Positions 9,129-17,911 of a DNA stretch of 64,000 nucleotides are shown here, piece after piece. Under the pieces are notes generated by a model that made no database searches, was not told where the DNA came from, and worked only from the letters and a program-made list of their open reading frames with translations. The DNA comes from Allobosea sp. TND4EK4 (GTDB lineage Bacteria > Pseudomonadota > Alphaproteobacteria > Rhizobiales > Beijerinckiaceae): the NCBI RefSeq assembly GCF_900156025.1, contig NZ_FTMO01000002.1, positions 124,001 to 188,000 on the forward strand, given 5' to 3'. Position 1 is the first letter of the stretch. Every line of letters begins with the position of its first letter. Made by a program: the position numbers and the translations under genes.

Positions 9129-9421
9129 GAGGCGGTTGCCAGAAGCGGTCGAGAAGAACCCCGATGTCATCCCGGACAAGGCGCCGCAGGCGGCGTCGAT
9201 CCGGGATCCATGCCGGAACCATGATCGGAAACGGTCCGGAATGGATCCCGGGTCTTCACTTCGTTTCGCCCGGGATGACGTCGTGACGGATCGTTGTGTG
9301 TCTTGTTGGTCGAGACCAGGCGCCTTGTCCAGCGGACATAGCTAGCCCGAGCATTCCCGCACTGGCGCGATCACTCGTCCCCCGCCACTGTGCCGACCTG
9401 GCTATTCGGAGACCACCACAC
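9129..9421. repeat. Divergent intergenic region carrying a GTCATCCCGG palindrome
   Basis: This 293-bp gap separates the SNF2 gene (minus) and the peptidase gene (plus). GTCATCCCGG at 9166-9175 pairs with CCGGGATGAC at 9270-9279, with further internal inverted segments (GATCCGGGATCC, GGATCCCGGG). The remaining sequence up to 9421 holds the peptidase ribosome site (GGAG near 9409); I see no clear promoter boxes. Confidence 0.75.
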
Positions 9422-10810
9422 ATGACCCGCGCGCAGGCGATCGCGAACGCTCAGGATTATTTCGACTCGGGCCGCATGAAAGCGGACCTGTCCCGCCTCG
9501 TCGCGATTCCCAGCGAGAGCCAGAACCCGGACCGCGCGCCCGTCCTCGGCGAGTATCTCGAACAGGAGATGCGGCCCCTGCTCGAATCGCTCGGTTTCAC
9601 CTGCCGCATCCTCACCCACCCGAAGGCCAAGGGCCCTTTCCTCTACGCCGAGCGGATCGAGGATGCGTCCCTGCCGACGATCCTCGGCTATGGCCATGGC
9701 GACGTCATCCGCGGGCTCGATGCGCAGTGGAGCGAGGGCCTCTCACCCTGGAAGCTCGTCGAGAAGCACGGGCGCTGGTACGGGCGCGGCGTCGTCGACA
9801 ACAAGGGCCAGCATCTGATCAACCTCAACGGCCTGCGCGCCGTGCTGGAAACGCGCGGCAAGCTCGGCTTCAACGCCAAGTACCTGATCGAGATGGGCGA
9901 GGAATCCGGCTCGCCCGGCCTGCGCGAGCTCTGCCAGGACGAAGCGGAGTTGCTGAAAGCCGACATCCTGATCGCCTCCGACGGCCCGCGCCTCAACGCG
10001 GAACGCCCCACGGTCTTTTTGGGCGCCCGCGGCGTCATCACCTTCGATCTCCAGATCGTTGCCCGCGAGGGCGGTCATCATTCCGGCAACTGGGGCGGCC
10101 TGCTCTCCGATCCGGCGATCCAGCTCGCCCACGCCATCGCCTCGATCACCTCGCCCACCGGGCAGATCCGAATCCATGAATGGGTGCCGAAGGAACTGCC
10201 GGAGGGGGTACGCCGCGCAGTCGCCGACTGCGAAGTCGATGGCGGGCCGGACGGGCCGGTGATCGATCCGAACTGGGGCGAGCCCGGCCTGTCGCCGGCG
10301 GAGCAGGTCTTCGGCTGGTGCTCCTTCGACGTGCTGGCGATGAAATCCGGCGTGCCGGAGACGCCCGTCAACGCCGTGCCGCCCAGTGCCTGGGCCCGCT
10401 GCGCGCTGCGCTTCGTCGTCGGGATCGACCCGCGCGACGTCGTCCCGGCCCTGCGCCGCCATCTCGACCGTCAGGGCTTCCCGATGGTCGAGATCATCAT
10501 GCCGGGCACGGAGCGCTTCGGTGCGACAAGGCTCGATCCCGACGACGCCTGGGTGCGCTTCACGATCGAGTCGATCGCCCGCAGCACCGAGAAGAAACCG
10601 GCGCTGCTGCCCAATCTCGGCGGCTCTCTCCCCAACGACATCTTTGCCGAGGTCCTGAAGCTGCGGACCATCTGGGTGCCGCATTCCTACCCCGGCTGCT
10701 CCCAGCATGCCCCGGACGAGCACCTGCCCGTGACGATCGCCCGCGAGGGGCTGACCGCGATGGCAGGGCTTTATTGGGACATCGGCAGCGGCGAGGCGCC
10801 GCCACTCTGA
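9422..10810 (+). CDS. M20 family metallopeptidase
   Basis: A 462-residue zinc hydrolase of the M20 dipeptidase/deacylase family, probably cytosolic as no signal peptide is seen. Metal-site residues are recognisable: His92-Gly-Asp94 (GYGHGDVI), bridging Asp126 in GRGVVDNKGQ, the Glu160-Glu161 pair in IEMGEESGSPG, SDGP, and a C-terminal SQHAPDEHL. An insert with GGHHSGNWGG marks the dimerisation lid. The start at 9422 follows GGAG at about 10 bases. The exact substrate (dipeptide or N-acyl amino acid) cannot be told from sequence. It stands alone on its strand. Confidence 0.88.
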   Translation: MTRAQAIANAQDYFDSGRMKADLSRLVAIPSESQNPDRAPVLGEYLEQEMRPLLESLGFTCRILTHPKAKGPFLYAERIEDASLPTILGYGHGDVIRGLDAQWSEGLSPWKLVEKHGRWYGRGVVDNKGQHLINLNGLRAVLETRGKLGFNAKYLIEMGEESGSPGLRELCQDEAELLKADILIASDGPRLNAERPTVFLGARGVITFDLQIVAREGGHHSGNWGGLLSDPAIQLAHAIASITSPTGQIRIHEWVPKELPEGVRRAVADCEVDGGPDGPVIDPNWGEPGLSPAEQVFGWCSFDVLAMKSGVPETPVNAVPPSAWARCALRFVVGIDPRDVVPALRRHLDRQGFPMVEIIMPGTERFGATRLDPDDAWVRFTIESIARSTEKKPALLPNLGGSLPNDIFAEVLKLRTIWVPHSYPGCSQHAPDEHLPVTIAREGLTAMAGLYWDIGSGEAPPL

Positions 10811-10829
10811 GATCGCGCGGCGAAAGCCG

Positions 10830-11078
10830 TCACTCCTGCGGCTGGCGCGGGTCGCGGCCGGGCGGCAGGTCGATGGGCGTCGCCGGCGGGGCTTCCGGAG
10901 GCGCGTTCGGCGGCAGCTCCGGCGGCGGCTCCGCCGGGATGCCGAGAGGTTCCTCGTCGGGCGGCGACTCGACCGGCGGGGCTGGCGGCACGTTGCCCGG
11001 CGTCATCGGCGGCGCTTCCGGCGGCGGCTGCGGAACCGCAGGCGTATTGTCGGGCGCGGCGGTATAGTCTGACATCAT
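10830..11078 (-). CDS. Small proline-rich acidic protein
   Basis: An 82-residue protein in which Pro, Glu and Ala dominate: repeated PPEAPP, EPPPELPP and PPAPP runs from residue 15 to the end. There is no signal peptide, membrane helix or cysteine. AAAGGAG lies about 9 bases before the ATG at 11078, a strong ribosome site that argues for real translation. The composition predicts an extended, disordered chain, perhaps a linker or interaction protein. I do not recognise a family. It lies 19 bp past the convergent M20 peptidase gene and 55 bp from the MgtC-like gene transcribed behind it in the same direction. Confidence 0.6.
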   Translation of the reverse strand: MMSDYTAAPDNTPAVPQPPPEAPPMTPGNVPPAPPVESPPDEEPLGIPAEPPPELPPNAPPEAPPATPIDLPPGRDPRQPQE

Positions 11079-11133
11079 GGCGGCGAGCTCCTTTGAAGGG
11101 AAACGCCGCAGCGCGCCGAAGGTTCTCGGAGTT

Positions 11134-11604
11134 TCAGGGGTCCCTCGGGGGCTCCTTCTCGCTCTCGGGCAAGGGATGCCGCTGCTGCAGACGCATCTCC
11201 AGGGAATGGTCGAGGAAGAGCAGCCCCAGCGCCAGCAGCGTGGCCGTGACGACGACCGGCCAATGGCCGAGCCCGGCCGCGCAGCCCAGCGCGGCCGTGA
11301 CCCAGATCGCCGCCGCCGTCGTCAGCCCATGCGGCATGGGATCGTCAGGGCGGCGGATGATGAGCCCCGCCCCGAGGAAGCCGATGCCGGTCAGCACGCC
11401 CTGCACGACCCGGCTCGCCGCATCGGGATAAAGCGTCTCGCTGAACACGCTGGCGACCGCCGCCGTGCCGAGCCCGACGATGCCGAAGGTCCGGATGCCC
11501 ACGCTCTTGTGCCGAACCGTGCGCTGCCATCCGATGGCAAGGCCCGACGCCAGGCCCAGCACGACTCGCAGGATGGGCTCGGCGGCTTCTGGAAACGGAT
11601 GCAT
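11134..11604 (-). CDS. MgtC/SapB family membrane protein
   Basis: A 156-residue inner-membrane protein with four or five hydrophobic segments. Family marks are the GLAIGWQR motif at the end of the first helix, SVGIRTFGIVGLGTA, RVVQGVLTGIGFLGAGLI and GLTTAAAIWVTAALG. MgtC proteins act in low-magnesium adaptation and membrane-potential control in pathogens; the role in free-living alphaproteobacteria is less clear. The start at 11604 is chosen because the protein then begins just before the first helix; longer in-frame starts add a cysteine-rich, family-unlike tail. No magnesium leader or PhoP box was seen upstream. Confidence 0.8.
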   Translation of the reverse strand: MHPFPEAAEPILRVVLGLASGLAIGWQRTVRHKSVGIRTFGIVGLGTAAVASVFSETLYPDAASRVVQGVLTGIGFLGAGLIIRRPDDPMPHGLTTAAAIWVTAALGCAAGLGHWPVVVTATLLALGLLFLDHSLEMRLQQRHPLPESEKEPPRDP

Positions 11605-11879
11605 GCTTGCGGCCTCGGATCGCGACGCCAAGAGCATGAAACGGCAAGAGCATACCGTCCAGCCGTGGCCCCGCTCGCATCCGCGACAAGCCCTCGCCTC
11701 GGACCTGGCCGATGAGGCCGGCAACATAAGCGTCCAGATCACCTGCAACGCTCGCTGACCCTATCGTCCCTCTGACGGCTGGCGATTTCACAAGGTCTGC
11801 CCTCAGGCGAAGGCCAATCTCCGGAATTGGCGCGTCACGGCCGCGAACAGCGCCATAGGGCGGGGCCGCTATCGCGTTC

Positions 11880-12785
11880 TCAGCCCGGCAGGGCCGCAAC
11901 CAGCTCCTCGATCAGCCTCGCGACATGCTGCACCGCCGGGTCCGCCGCGCGGCGCTTGTGCCAGGCACTGTGCAGCGGAAAGCCTTCGACGGTGATCGGC
12001 GGCTCGAAGGCGACGATCTCGCCCCTGACCCGCTCCGGCAGGCAACGGCTCGGTAGAAGCCCGATCATGTCAGATTCTGCCAGCAGCGGCGGCACCATGA
12101 TGAAGCTCGGCACGACCATGCCGACATGGCGCGCCCGGCCGATACACGCCAGGGCTTCGTCGAGCGGGCTGCGCGCGTCACCGCGCCCCGAGACCAGCAG
12201 GTGCGGATAGGCGAGCCAGCGGTCCAGATCGAAGGCGCCCGCCGCCGGATGGCCCCGCCGCATCGCCACGCGATAGTGCTCCTGAAGCAGTTCCCGACGG
12301 GTGAAATCGGCATCGACCTTCGGGAACACCGAGACGGCGAGATCGATGCTCCCGCGCCCGAGCCCGTCCAGCGCCGCCGCCGCGCCATGCCAGGGCATTA
12401 CCACGACCGTGATACCGGGCGCAGTCTGCGCAAGTCGGCGTTGAAGCGCCGGACCGATGGCGACGGCTGGCAGATCGGCCATGACGACGCGCACGGTCTG
12501 GCGGATCGTCGCCAGGTCCGGCTCGCGCCTGTCGAGCAGGGCCGCCATGCCGGCGAGAACTTCCTTGATCGGGGCGGCAAGCGCCTGCGCCTTCGGGGTC
12601 AGCACCATTCCGCCCGCACCGCGCTCCAGCAGCCTGTCCGCGAAGAGATGGCGACAACGCTCCAGCGCGCTCGACATGGCAGGCTGCGACAGGCCGATTC
12701 GCTCTCCCGCGCGCGAGACGTGCGCCTCGTCGAGCAGCGCGTCGAGCACCACGAGCAGGTTGAGATCGAACGACCGCAAATTCAT
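11880..12785 (-). CDS. LysR-type transcriptional regulator
   Basis: A 301-residue regulator with an N-terminal winged helix (residues 1-60; recognition region HVSRAGERIGLSQPAMSSAL) and a substrate-binding domain (about 90-295). It is divergent from a flavodoxin-fold NAD(P)H oxidoreductase with 87 bp between starts, the usual LysR arrangement, so it probably controls that gene and itself. The domain is of the NodD/SyrM-like class by its N-terminal MNLRSFDLNLLVVLDALL. The inducer is unknown; quinones or electrophiles would fit the neighbour. Confidence 0.9.
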   Translation of the reverse strand: MNLRSFDLNLLVVLDALLDEAHVSRAGERIGLSQPAMSSALERCRHLFADRLLERGAGGMVLTPKAQALAAPIKEVLAGMAALLDRREPDLATIRQTVRVVMADLPAVAIGPALQRRLAQTAPGITVVVMPWHGAAAALDGLGRGSIDLAVSVFPKVDADFTRRELLQEHYRVAMRRGHPAAGAFDLDRWLAYPHLLVSGRGDARSPLDEALACIGRARHVGMVVPSFIMVPPLLAESDMIGLLPSRCLPERVRGEIVAFEPPITVEGFPLHSAWHKRRAADPAVQHVARLIEELVAALPG

Positions 12786-12788
12786 GGT

Positions 12789-12817
12789 ATGGATATTAGG
12801 ATATATTGATCATCCAT
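12789..12817. promoter_or_regulatory. Inverted repeat between lysR and oxidoreductase, candidate LysR site
   Basis: ATGGAT (12789-12794) and ATCCAT (12812-12817) are an inverted pair separated by 17 bases of AT-rich sequence (ATTAGGATATATTGATC) that stands out in this GC-rich window. It starts 4 bp upstream of the lysR start codon and lies 56 bp before the divergent gene. The position suits autoregulation plus activation. Confidence 0.45.
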
Positions 12818-12872
12818 TGGAGTGATTTTTTCGCGAAAGGCACCCTCGCCTCGTTCCCCGAAGGAGGATGCC

Positions 12873-13418
12873 ATGACCAAGACCCTTATCCTGCTGTTTC
12901 ACCCCCATTTCGCGAGCTCGCGCGCCAACCGTGCCCTTCTCGACGCCGCCACCACTCTGCCGGAGGTCGAGATCGTCGACATGCAGGCACTTTATCCCGA
13001 TGGGCGCGTCGATGCCGACGCAGAGGTCGCCCGGCTCGTCGCCGCCGAACGTATCGTGCTGCAGTTCCCAGTGCAGTGGTACTCGACGCCGTCGCTGCTC
13101 AAGGCCTGGCAAGACGCTGTCCTGACCCGGATGTTCTACCTGGCCTATGAGGCCGAGGGCGCGACGCTCGCCGGGAAGCCGCTCCTGATCGTGGCGACCG
13201 CCGGCAACGTCGAGGCGGCCTATGCCCCAGACGGCGCCAACCTTTTCTCCTTGCGCGATCTACTAAAGCCGTTGGAAGCGACCGCCCATCGCTGTGCGCT
13301 GGCCTGGGCGGAGCCCTTCCTCCTCTACGACGCCCGGCGCGCGGATACCCAGGCGCTGCAGGCGGCCGGCGCGTACTATGTTTCGCGCCTCGGCCGACTG
13401 TCGGCAGCAGGCCGCTGA
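12873..13418 (+). CDS. NAD(P)H dehydrogenase (quinone), flavodoxin_2 fold (KefF/MdaB-like)
   Basis: A 181-residue FMN/FAD flavoprotein expected to reduce quinones or other electrophiles with NAD(P)H in the cytoplasm. The N-terminal strand and phosphate loop read KTLILLFHPHFASSRANRAL. The family core appears as QFPVQWYSTPSLLKAWQDAVL, with ATAGN further on for the flavin pocket. The ribosome site AAGGAGG lies 5 bases before the ATG at 12873 and decides this start over an in-frame ATG 17 codons upstream. It is divergent from a LysR regulator. No KefC antiporter is nearby, so the KefF label is only a fold comparison. Confidence 0.85.
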   Translation: MTKTLILLFHPHFASSRANRALLDAATTLPEVEIVDMQALYPDGRVDADAEVARLVAAERIVLQFPVQWYSTPSLLKAWQDAVLTRMFYLAYEAEGATLAGKPLLIVATAGNVEAAYAPDGANLFSLRDLLKPLEATAHRCALAWAEPFLLYDARRADTQALQAAGAYYVSRLGRLSAAGR

Positions 13419-13430
13419 AGGCTCACGAAG

Positions 13431-13456
13431 GGACAGGCCCGTCTCGGGGCCTGTCC
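13431..13456 (+). terminator. Hairpin after the NAD(P)H oxidoreductase gene
   Basis: GGACAGGCCC (13431-13440), loop GTCTCG, GGGCCTGTCC (13447-13456): a perfect 10-bp stem 12 bp past the stop codon. No T-run follows on the plus strand, so termination may be weak or factor-dependent. Confidence 0.55.
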
Positions 13457-13758
13457 ACGCAACGTCCGCCGCGCTCTGATTTCGAGGTCGGCTCCTGGCC
13501 AAGCTTGACGCGCTGCCGGGCGCGATGCATTCGGGCTCCGCTCAGTTCGCAGCCTTCGACCAGGACGCGCCGCCTCGGCTTGAGATCAGTTCCTCCAAGC
13601 CATGGTCGAAACTCGACGGAGCCCGGCGACAACCTGAACGACCGCCACTGGCGCTGGCCCAAGGTCCGCCGATGGCGCGATCGCGAAGCGGCTCGCAATC
13701 AGAGCACGAATGTCGGAAGTGGCACGTCCCGTCTTGGGCCTCTGTATTTCGAGGGCCG
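13457..13758. other. Intergenic stretch without recognisable gene
   Basis: About 300 bases between the convergent oxidoreductase and orphan kinase genes. Short open frames exist on both strands, but none has a ribosome site or a recognisable product. The composition looks like degraded coding sequence, though I could not identify a source. Confidence 0.4.
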
Positions 13759-14556
13759 CTAACAAGGTTGGCGATATCCTGGGAGCCGGAGTTCTGCCTT
13801 CAGGCCGCCTCCTTCGCGATTGCTGAGGGAGAGCGATCCGCTCAGCGCATGTGCCAGATTGCTGGCCGTCGCGAGCCCCAACCCCAACCCTTCCGCGACA
13901 TTCGAGCCGGATCCAAGACGCACGAAGGGCCTGATGACGGTGCGCAAGTGTTCTTCCGGCAACCCCGGTCCACGATCGAGCACGCGGATGCTCAATGACG
14001 CCCCTTCATCGATCTCCATGGCGATTTCCGCCGCGCCGCCATATTTGAGGGCGTTATCGATCAGGTTCGTCAGGATGCGCCGAAGCGACCGCGGCTGGGT
14101 CGGGACAACGGCCGGGAACGTATCCGATAATTCGACGTCTTTGCCCGAATCCCGATAATCCAATGTCAGGCAACGCAGCAATGAGGCGAGTTCAACGTTA
14201 ACGCACGCCTCCGCCCGGCCATGAGCGCTGGCCGCGTAAGCGAGAATGCTGCGGACGAGCCCGTCGACTTCGTCGAGATCGGCCATGAACTTCTGTTGGA
14301 CCGCGCAGGCGCTGATCAACTCGGCACGGAGCTTCATGCGCGTGATCGGGGTCAGGAGATCGTGCGAGACGCTCGCCAGCAATTCCGTCGATGTCCGAGG
14401 GTCGCCAACTTTCGCAGCGGTGCGTTTTCGACCGCCACGCAGCCATCCACTCGCCATCTCGATAGCGCGCGCGGCGATCGATCCGCCTGCCCCGGAAGCT
14501 GGCGAAACGGCAGCCGTCACATCATGGTTGTGACAATGAACCGGCAAGAACAGCAT
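13759..14556 (-). CDS. Orphan soluble histidine kinase (kinase core only)
   Basis: About 265 residues holding a HisKA dimerisation box, SVSHDLLTPITRMKLRAEL (phospho-acceptor His65), the N box LRRILTNLIDNALKYG, the G1 box RVLDRGPGLPEE and the G2 box GLGLGLATA. EnvZ-type kinases normally carry two membrane helices, a sensor loop and a HAMP domain before this; here only about 60 unrelated residues precede the H box. The core closely resembles the kinase at 27784-29103. The start at 14556 follows CGGAG at 7 bases. No response regulator gene is adjacent. It could be a functional soluble kinase, a multi-kinase partner, or the relic of a truncated sensor kinase. Confidence 0.75.
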   Translation of the reverse strand: MLFLPVHCHNHDVTAAVSPASGAGGSIAARAIEMASGWLRGGRKRTAAKVGDPRTSTELLASVSHDLLTPITRMKLRAELISACAVQQKFMADLDEVDGLVRSILAYAASAHGRAEACVNVELASLLRCLTLDYRDSGKDVELSDTFPAVVPTQPRSLRRILTNLIDNALKYGGAAEIAMEIDEGASLSIRVLDRGPGLPEEHLRTVIRPFVRLGSGSNVAEGLGLGLATASNLAHALSGSLSLSNREGGGLKAELRLPGYRQPC

Positions 14557-14832
14557 CTCTGAACTCCGCATTCTTTCGGATGAGAGCTTACGCTGGCGCG
14601 GTGGCCTCCGAATCGCCAGTGAGAGGTCGTTAGTTCCTGCCAGCGCCTGTTTGGGCCCGCGTCGCGGCGAGTTTTGGCAGCGTCGAGACGGGCGGTGTTG
14701 GCGGCACGGATCATATGATAGACTTTCTCTTGTCGCTCGGCTCCCCGGGCATGTTGCAGGTCGTTCTCGCTGCAGCCGGCCCGCCAAGGCAGCCAATTCG
14801 CCCAGGCAGCCAAGATCGAGAGAGGGTGTCGC

Positions 14833-17763
14833 GTGGAGCCTCGACCTTCGAGTCGCGAGCCCGAGCAGATCACCTTCGGGCCCTTCCGGCTTTCGCCAGG
14901 CGCGCGGCTGCTCACGGAAGAAGGCCGTCCCGTCGGGATTGGTGGGCGAGCGCTCGACCTCCTGCTTGCACTCATCGAGCGGCCCGGGCGCGTGTTCTCC
15001 AAGCGGGAATTGCTCAGCCGGGTCTGGCCTGATGTCGTCGTGGAGGAAAGCAGCCTCCGGTTTCAGATGGCCGGGTTGCGAAAGGCCCTGGGGGACGGCC
15101 GAAACGGAGCACGCTATATCGCGACGCAGGTCGGGGTCGGCTACGCCTTCGTCGGTCAGGTCAACAACGGGCAGGTTGCGAGCGAGGCCCGCCCATCACT
15201 CTCGGGAGATCTGCGTGCCGGGGCGCCGCGGCTCTCCTCCTTCAGCCGTGCGGAAGCTCTGCCGCCGCGAGTGCGGTTGATCGGCCGAGAGGCGGATATC
15301 GAGCTGGTTCTCGGTTTGCTCGCCGAGCCTAAGCTCCTCACGATCGTCGGCGCCGGCGGCTCGGGCAAGACGGCGCTTGCGGTGGAGACGGGTCACCGGC
15401 TGTCGCGCGAGGGATGGGAGGTCAGTTTCGCTGACCTCTCATCTTTCGCGGATGCCTCGCTTGTCCCCTCGGCATTTGCGGGAGCGCTCGGCATCCTGGT
15501 TCAGACCGAGGATCCGCTGGCAGCGCTTCTCGCACAGATTGAGACTCGCGAACTGGTGCTGATCATCGACAATTGCGAGCACCTCGTCGACGCTGTGTCG
15601 AGAATTGCGGAGCGGATTGTGGAGGCGGCGCCACGGGTGAGCATCCTCGCGACCAGCCGCGAGCCGCTGCGAGCACGAAACGAGCAGGTTCACTGGCTCG
15701 GTCCCCTCCAATGTCCTGCAGATGCGACGGCTTTGACACTGGAAGAACTGTCCGGCTTTCCCGCGGTCGAACTCTTCCTTGAGCGGGCAGCGGCCGGCAA
15801 TGCCGCATTCGAAACCAGCGTCGGCGAGGCTCGTCTCATTGCCGAGATGTGCCGGCGGCTCGACGGGCTGGCTCTGCCCATCGAGCTCACGGCCATGCGG
15901 GCGGCCTTGCACGGCGTGGAGGCGACGTTCACCGATCTGGGCAAACGCCTCAGCCTGCTCTGGTCCGGACGGCGAACCGCGGTTCCCAGGCAGCAAACTC
16001 TGCAGGCGACGCTCGATTGGAGTTACGATCTCCTGCCTGAGGTCGAGCAGCGGACGCTTGAGAGACTGTCGGTGTTCTGGGGGCCGTTCCCGGTCGACGC
16101 CGCCCGCCTTGTCGTCGCCGATGGCGGGATTGATACGCAGGCTGCCGCGGCGGCCGTAGACAACCTTGTCGCCAAAGGGCTGATCGTGCCGGATCGATCG
16201 AAGCATCCGGATTTCTACAGATTGCTGGAGATGACGAGGGCCTTCGCCAAGGAAAAACACAGCGTTCGCGGAGCCGAGGACGTCCAGGATACGTCGCGTC
16301 GCCATGCGGCGTACTATCTCGCAGGACTCACGCAAGCCGCGCCCGCATCGGAAGAAGGCTTCGAACGAGCCGCCCGCTGGTCCAGCCAACTCGGTAACCT
16401 CAGAAGCGCGTTGGCCTGGAGTTTCGGGCCGCATGGAGATCTCGAAATCGGCGTCCCATTGGCCGCGGTGAGCATTCCGCTGCTTCTGTCGCTTTCGCTG
16501 CTCGTCGAGTGCCGGGACTGGTGTGAGCAGGCGATCGCAAGGCTCGATGACCGACATCGCGGCACGGCAAGCGAGATGGAACTCCAAGCGGCTCTCGGCC
16601 TCACGCTGATGTTCACCCGTGGCAGTGTCGATGAAGCCGAGGTCGCGCTGCGACGCGCCCTTGCGATCTCGCAAGCCCTGGCTGACACCTGGGGGCAACT
16701 GCGGCTGCTGGCTCGCCTTCAGATATTCTTCGAGCGGATTGGAGACTTCCGGTCGTCAATGATGTGGGCGCAGCAGGCCGTCGAGGTCGCCAAGGACATT
16801 GACCGACCGGAAGCCATTGCGGTCGCAGCCTCTCTCGCTGGCGTCTCGCAGCATCTCATGGGCAATCAGGCCCTTGCGCGGCCAGAACTCGAAAACGCGA
16901 TGCGCCTCAGTCTTCCGTCGCGACGCAGCTGGACGCTCCACTACGGCTTCGACTACCGGAACCGATCCGGCATCGCCCTCTCCCGCACGCTGTGGCTCCA
17001 GGGTTATCCGGATCAAGCCAGGCAACAAGTCGAGCAGACGATTTCCGAAGCCGCCGCGCTCGATCACCCGGTGACCTATTGCATCGCATTGCTGGGTGCG
17101 GTCTCGCTGTACTTGTGGATGGAGGAACTCGATCAAGCGGCTGCCACGCTTGACGAATTTTCCAGATCTAGCGAGTTGAACGGGCTCGGGCCCAATATTG
17201 CCGCCCTCGAAGGTCTGAGGGGAGCGCTCGCCATCAAAATGGGCCACCCGCAGGAGGCGATCGCCTCAATCCGGACCAGTCTGGCGCGCCTGCAATCCAA
17301 TCGATACGAGATGCTGACAACGACCTTCGAAATGGCTCTGGTCGAAGGGTACCTTGAGAGCGGACGTGGCTCGGAGGCCCTGGATCTGGTCCAGCGGGCC
17401 ATCGAGCGCTGCAAGAACGGCGGTGATGGTTTCGCCCTCCCGGAATTGCTCCGCATGCAATCCAGGATCCCGAACCCCTCCTGCGGCCGAGCGGGTAGGT
17501 CCGAGGAATTGCTGCTGGAAGCACTCGCAAGCGCTCGGCAGCAAGGGGCGAGAGCGTGGGAGGTAAGATGCGCAAGCGATCTCGCCCGGCTCTGGATCGG
17601 ACGTGGCCGGCTCTCGGACGCGTTCGAGCTGATTGCACCGCTCCACCGCAGCCCGTCGGAGGGACGCGATACGCGTGACATGCGTGCGCTGGACGATATC
17701 TGGCGCCTCGTCTCCTCAGCACATTCGCAGATCGGCACAGCCCGAACGACGGACCTCGCATGA
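14833..17763 (+). CDS. Winged-helix / STAND ATPase / TPR transcriptional regulator
   Basis: A 976-residue regulator starting at a GTG. Residues 12-108 are an OmpR-type winged helix (FGPFRLSPGARLL, FSKRELLSRVWPDV, YIATQVGVGYAF). Residues about 145-450 are an NTPase module with Walker A GAGGSGKT (173-180), Walker B LVLIIDNCEH (Asp246) and a sensor-like TSREPLR. From about 520 to 960 come helical TPR-like repeats. Such STAND proteins act as ligand-triggered switches; the TPR part usually senses the signal. It is divergent from the orphan kinase, and an aldehyde dehydrogenase follows 148 bp downstream, so that operon is the likely target. It has more AT-rich third positions than the core genes, hinting at acquisition. 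Confidence 0.85.
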   Translation: MEPRPSSREPEQITFGPFRLSPGARLLTEEGRPVGIGGRALDLLLALIERPGRVFSKRELLSRVWPDVVVEESSLRFQMAGLRKALGDGRNGARYIATQVGVGYAFVGQVNNGQVASEARPSLSGDLRAGAPRLSSFSRAEALPPRVRLIGREADIELVLGLLAEPKLLTIVGAGGSGKTALAVETGHRLSREGWEVSFADLSSFADASLVPSAFAGALGILVQTEDPLAALLAQIETRELVLIIDNCEHLVDAVSRIAERIVEAAPRVSILATSREPLRARNEQVHWLGPLQCPADATALTLEELSGFPAVELFLERAAAGNAAFETSVGEARLIAEMCRRLDGLALPIELTAMRAALHGVEATFTDLGKRLSLLWSGRRTAVPRQQTLQATLDWSYDLLPEVEQRTLERLSVFWGPFPVDAARLVVADGGIDTQAAAAAVDNLVAKGLIVPDRSKHPDFYRLLEMTRAFAKEKHSVRGAEDVQDTSRRHAAYYLAGLTQAAPASEEGFERAARWSSQLGNLRSALAWSFGPHGDLEIGVPLAAVSIPLLLSLSLLVECRDWCEQAIARLDDRHRGTASEMELQAALGLTLMFTRGSVDEAEVALRRALAISQALADTWGQLRLLARLQIFFERIGDFRSSMMWAQQAVEVAKDIDRPEAIAVAASLAGVSQHLMGNQALARPELENAMRLSLPSRRSWTLHYGFDYRNRSGIALSRTLWLQGYPDQARQQVEQTISEAAALDHPVTYCIALLGAVSLYLWMEELDQAAATLDEFSRSSELNGLGPNIAALEGLRGALAIKMGHPQEAIASIRTSLARLQSNRYEMLTTTFEMALVEGYLESGRGSEALDLVQRAIERCKNGGDGFALPELLRMQSRIPNPSCGRAGRSEELLLEALASARQQGARAWEVRCASDLARLWIGRGRLSDAFELIAPLHRSPSEGRDTRDMRALDDIWRLVSSAHSQIGTARTTDLA

Positions 17764-17911
17764 GGCAGACCGAGACGTCTCAGGACCCGACGGCGCCTGG
17801 GCAGGTCGCGCAAGGCATGCCCCGGTACGACGCGATACATTTGGGCTCTTTCCGGACACATCCGCGATACGCGATCGCAGCAGCCTTCGGGATGAACGAA
17901 GGAGACCTGCC

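Noticed and set aside
13525..13998. Plus-strand frame of 157 codons between the oxidoreductase and the orphan kinase
   Set aside because: Its right half is antisense to the kinase core and the left half has no ribosome site or family resemblance.
15156..17861. Minus-strand frames over the STAND regulator gene
   Set aside because: They overlap a single 976-codon gene with recognisable domains and have no ribosome sites.
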